Positions 59,700 to 64,000 of a stretch of DNA of 64,000 bases are shown here, one piece after another. The notes below the pieces were generated by a model. It had not been told where the DNA came from. It saw only the letters and a program-made list of their open reading frames with translations, and made no database searches. The stretch spans positions 3,587,501 through 3,651,500 of the forward strand of contig JAQFVV010006246.1 of NCBI GenBank assembly GCA_028023455.1, in the 5' to 3' direction. Each line of letters starts with the position of its first letter. Within the stretch, counting starts at the first letter, position 1. The translations under genes were made by a program, and so were the position numbers. This stretch comes from Epiperipatus broadwayi. Taxonomy: Eukaryota; Onychophora; Udeonychophora; Euonychophora; Peripatidae.

Positions 59700-60630
59700 C
59701 CAGCCAAACAAGCATCAATTTCAAAATAACCAACTCAAGACCAAACTTAAAACTCAGCAAGTTTATTTATTTGTGCTCACTAATGGCAATAATAATAATA
59801 TAACAGAGGCAAAACTCTCTATATAGTAGAATGGTGATCATGTGATGTTTGATGATTTAATAATAATATAAGTAATAAAGAATTAATAATAGAAATAATA
59901 ATAATAATAAATATCCCTTTATTTTGGAACAAAAAATTAATATCAAAATTATCACACATGCAAGTCTATAATACAGCCCATTGACTAGAGTTTGCAATAA
60001 CTTGTATACATTAAAGTCTATAACTTGAGTATCTGTTAACTCTTAGTTATCTTATATTTAAGATAACTATCAGACAATGTCTTATATTACTTCAAATCTG
60101 TCCTTTTGCTTAATGGACAATCTTCTCAAATATGGTTCTTACTTAGCCCTGCTTTTTCTCCTTGCAAGAAAACTTCATTATCCTCAATTTGGTGGCTCTT
60201 ATCAACTCACATAACAATTTAACCTTGCTAATTGCTAGTTGAGAACAAGATCTCTCAAATCTCTTTACAGTTTCTTGGAGATTAAATGTCAATAAGTTTC
60301 TTTTCTCTGTACCTGGTAACTATAATTTTGTGAGCACTTTACTGCTCACGCTCATTATTTCAGAGATAGTCCATGCTGATTCTTGATAAGAGCTCTTCAT
60401 TTATTTATTTCCAGAACAACTTCACTTTCACTAGTTTACTTTTTCCCCCTCACTTAATTATTCTACAAACTTTTTATTAGCTTTGCTAATTTACATAAAG
60501 TGAACTTTTTTTTAATGTGCAAATTAATCTGTTGCAATTTTCAGTAAGTTTTATTTTTCTGCATAATTAATTAGTTAATTTATTTCTGGAGTATTCTATC
60601 ATATCAACATTAAAAGCTTAAATACAAGTC
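59700..60630 (-). repeat. 3' LTR-like repeat of a Gypsy relic
   Basis: Similar to 62545-63045 over its core: ctaattgctagttgagaac..., the shared ttacatttactgctca region, and identical tttctggagtattctatc before aaaagctt. It is longer because of extra sequence around 59820-60200 rich in (aat)n. The left edge is approximate. Confidence 0.68.
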
Positions 60631-62544
60631 AAGTGTTGTTAGCTGAGAGGTCATCGCAGCCACCTTGCAAGCAAGTAGTTGGTTGCAGACGGATGTGCAG
60701 AATTTTATACACAAATAAATTTTCTAACTTTTGCTTAATTTACAATAATTTTTGCAGGTTCTACTTGAACTAAAATATAATCAGTTTTCTTCACAACATA
60801 ATCTTGTAGCTTTGTCAGTCTCTTCCATTCTCAGGTAGGTCTGATTGAGGCTCTATTTTCTTCCTCTACCCCATTTTTCTCCTCCCTCAGTATTATCTTC
60901 GATACCTTCTTAAACAGAAGAGCTAACTGGAGTTTTTTTAATTTAGTTTCTTCAGAAACATCAGTCAGATTTCTTTTTTTCAAGTTTGGAATAATCATTG
61001 TTTTCTAATAGCTTAGTTATTCATTCTTTAATATGGTTTATATGATGTTTAAATACTCTTATCAGCTTCTAACCTTAGTATGGTATTTGTTCAGATATTG
61101 TTTTTATAATTATTTCTGATAGTTGCTTTCTCTTTATTATATCTTTAATTTGTAAACTTTGGTTCACAATAAATTTTATATTTTCCAAATAGTTATTTTT
61201 GTTTTTATTTGGAATTGTTTTATTGTTAATTGATTCAGACTTTAGCTTGTATCACAGTAGAAAATATTTTCAGGCATTTGTTTTTACTGTAGCAGTTTTA
61301 TCATGTCTGACACTTATTCTGAAAGACTCAAAGCAACTTCTTTCTAATACTGGGTTAATATTTTATTCCACTACATATAATGGTAATTGTTTCCAATGGC
61401 TATTTACTTGTACAGGCGCTATGACCATTTCTTTAATTATTATGTGCTGTTTATATCTGAAACTATCATCGTTAGACTTTTTCAATTTGTCATTGACATT
61501 TTCCTTCTTATAAATCATATTTCAGTTTGTCCACAATATCATTGATATGTCCACCTCACTGTCAATCTCTATTTGTACATTTTAAAATATTTTGATCAAA
61601 AATTTTCACATTTCATTTCAGCATATTATTAGTATCTTTCAGTTTATTTATTATTATCAACTTTTTAGATACTCCTCCCTCTATTTACTCTTTTGTTGTA
61701 AGTCTCACTTTCATTTGTCATATAACTTTGACAAATGACTTTCATTCCACAATTAAAACATTTTTTTGTTTTAAATCTGCAGTTAGGTTTTGAATGACCT
61801 GTCTTTCCACAATAATAACAAGTATGGAGGAGGGTCTTTGTTAACTATTTATCTCACATGGTTTGGCCACATTTATACTTGTTTTTGAGGAATTACTTTC
61901 ACTTTTCTGAAGTCTCCATATAGTCTACTATGGTTTCATAAACTAATGTCCATTCAATAGGGACCTTGTACATTAATTTCTTATCATTTAGTAATATTTC
62001 TTTAAGCTTTACATCTCTTACTCCCCAATAGTAGCTGCTCCAGCAGCATTTCATCAATATAATTTTTAAATTTGCAATTGTTTGCCAAAGTTCATAGGAC
62101 TAAGTTATATTTGCATATATTTTTATTTTGTGACTGTATCGTACTTTGAAAATGAAGATTCGTTGAAAATTTTGATGTTATGAGTTTAAAATATGTATTT
62201 AATTTTTATCAATAACTCTTCATAGGATATTTCTTTGGACAATTTGAAATCACATAAATGATTTGCCACATTTAATACATCTTTGCTGGACTTCCATAAT
62301 AATATTGCAATTTTAAGTTTATCATCTATTATTACATCCATACACATATATTTTTTCAATATGATTCACATATTTTTGCCATTGACCCAGATTTTGTATG
62401 TGAATGTCATTTTGTTCTGCATTTTCAGTTCACTGCACGACTAAATTTATTATTCAAAGTAATCCTTTATTTAAAAGCATCACAGATTAAAGTGTTGAAT
62501 CTATACCAAATAATATATCCAGGGCCATGTAGTCAGTTGGCAGG
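60631..62544 (-). pseudogene. Gypsy gag-protease relic
   Basis: On the minus strand: gag remnants near 62300-62200; zinc knuckles near 61835-61725 (CYYCGKTGHSKPNC intact, then CFNCG without its His/Cys end); protease near 61575-61340, where QIEINSEVDISMI replaces the DSG site. The phrase VIAPVQVNSHWKQLPLYVVE parallels VIEAPITSNNAKKIVTLPLYIV of the intact element, so the families are related. RT and later pol are missing: only 1.9 kb separates the LTRs. 60640-60720 has a GC-richer patch of unknown nature. Confidence 0.7.
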
Positions 62545-63045
62545 TGGATAGTTATATTTTGAAATAAGAAAAAAAGCAACAAAATTTAACTAAAACTTGA
62601 AGAGTTTGTTTACTCTGAATAATAATAATGTTATTTGTAACGTATTAGTAATTTCATCTTGCTGATTGCTAATTGAGAATAAGATCACTCAGATCTCTTT
62701 AAAGTTATATCTCCTTAAAGATCAAATATCACTAACATTTCTTTATTCTAAAATTTTGTAAACACTTTACTGCTCACATACATTATTTTATAGATAGTCC
62801 AATTATATTCTTGACTAGAGCTCTTTTTTATTTATTTCCAGAACAATTTTACTTATATTTTTTTTTCCCCTCACTTAATTCTTCTATAAACTTTTTATCA
62901 CCTTTGCTAATTTGAATAAAGTGAACTTTTCTTTGTATGCAAATTAACCCATTGCAATTTCCAGTAAGTTTTTTTTCTTTTACATAATTAATTATTTAAT
63001 TTATTTCTGGAGTATTCTATCATATCAACATTAAAAGCTTATACA
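62545..63045 (-). repeat. 5' LTR-like repeat of a Gypsy relic
   Basis: Partner of 59700-60630. Strongly diverged, so insertion is old. Target duplication not identified. Confidence 0.68.
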
Positions 63046-64000
63046 CAAACATATTTATTTATACCTTAACAAAATATGTAATTATAAATTTATTTAAATG
63101 CACATTGATTAAATATTCATTAATGCTTGAGGCTACAGCCTTAATGAATATTACTTAACAAAATATATAAGTGCATACACAATTAAATAGTATACTGCAT
63201 ACATAAACAAATGGAAATATTTTTTCATTGTCTTCTCATTTTTTTGCCATTTGCCTTGTGCAATCACTTGAACTATTTTTTTTTATATTTTTCCTTTCAT
63301 ATCATCTTACTGTCTTCAGCAGTATAATGAGCCTTTCATGACATCTATTTAATCTCGTGTTCATTTTCTAATTATATAACATCAATTTACTTCTCTTTAT
63401 ATAAGTGATTTCTAATTATAATGTTGGTGATACATTATTGATCATTCTTCTGATTTAAAAACAGCTATACTGCTATTCAACCATTGTGAGAGCTATCTTA
63501 AATTATAATATTCATAAGCATATTACAATCTAGGAATATGGTTGATAGGTTAGTGAAACATTATTGAACTTCATAATCAGTATTCATGAGTCTACATACA
63601 TATCTTCTATTTTTCATTGTTAAAAGATTTAGAATAAGTTTTAAAAATAGATTCTTCCAGGCATTTAAGTACTTAGGTATTCTGCCCATTGGAATTGATT
63701 ATGAACACAAAATGTGTCCAAATTAAAAAACTCAAGAAGTGTTATTTATGTAATCTTATGATATAGTTGGTCCCATAGACAATAGATTTAATATTCAGTT
63801 TACCTTGAGCTTTTCTATATTATTTCAGTCTCCTATGCAACTAAATAAAAGCATGCATCTCCTAATTATTAAATAAGAATTACTGATCACAAATCATTCC
63901 CATGTTTTTTAACTATTCTATCCTTCTTTAAAGTAATAAAATATTTCCAATGTTAACAATTGATCAACTGGTTTATTTTAATCAAAGTTATTTATTTAAA
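63046..64000. other. AT-rich sequence to the window end, nothing recognised
   Basis: No ORF or repeat partner noted. Confidence 0.4.

Noticed and set aside
60640-60720. GC-richer tRNA-like patch between Gypsy relic and LTR
   Set aside because: No convincing B box or cloverleaf; left unassigned.
61199-61513. 104-codon + strand hydrophobic frame
   Set aside because: Antisense of the Gypsy protease region, where minus-strand homology is visible.
1-64000. CRISPR arrays, bacterial operons or a defence island
   Set aside because: Intron-containing CUB gene, spliceosomal signals and eukaryotic retroelements throughout; no spaced short repeats of CRISPR type.

Overview
The window is animal (metazoan) nuclear DNA. 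It is strikingly AT-rich by eye, with very sparse coding sequence, spliceosomal introns and a dense, layered load of mobile elements. The only clear host gene is on the + strand: two exons that together encode exactly one CUB domain, at 6266-6447 and 42115-42271. They are separated by a 35.7 kb intron (phase 0 between them, phase 1 on both outer edges). A CUB protein, an intron this long, Penelope-like, Merlin and Gypsy elements and tRNA-derived SINE fragments fit an invertebrate with a large, AT-rich genome. A chelicerate would fit, but the sequence alone does not settle the taxon.

Layout. 1-4.9 kb: a 5'-truncated acidic/basic open frame (2-1462, unknown function), then TATA-rich tandem repeats and a possible LTR-like tract. 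6.3 kb: first CUB exon. 6.6-7.8 kb: Gypsy pol relic (-). 11.8-13.9 kb: decayed non-LTR retrotransposon (+). 16.3-17.1 kb: Gypsy gag relic (-). 18.1-23.6 kb: nearly complete Ty3/Gypsy element (-) with 707/716 bp LTRs, a CATTG target duplication, two frameshifts, one stop codon and a lost integrase catalytic Glu. 26.2-32.4 kb: old Gypsy element (+), with a Penelope-like element inserted in its 5' LTR and a ~1.2 kb foldback element inserted in its integrase. 33.5-34.5 kb: non-autonomous Merlin-type DNA transposon with an 8 bp duplication. 41.5-42.0 kb: two tRNA-derived SINE heads just before the second CUB exon. All of this from 6.4 to 42.1 kb lies in one intron.

Downstream of the second exon: 46.3-53.1 kb is a gag-only LTR element (-) with unusually long ~1.8 kb LTRs and a CTAT duplication; its single long ORF is a coiled-coil protein with no pol. 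55.1-55.4 kb is an isolated TATA-containing, splice-donor-bearing patch, either a promoter/first exon or an LTR fragment. 56.8-57.7 kb is a second, different Penelope-like relic with 101 bp inverted termini. 58.0-63.0 kb holds two further Gypsy relics (-), the second with recognisable LTRs. The rest is AT-rich sequence in which I recognise nothing.

The window therefore reads as one giant intron, and probably a second one downstream, serving as a landing site for repeated insertions. Several insertion layers can be ordered in time. No operon-like or defence-like gene system is present.
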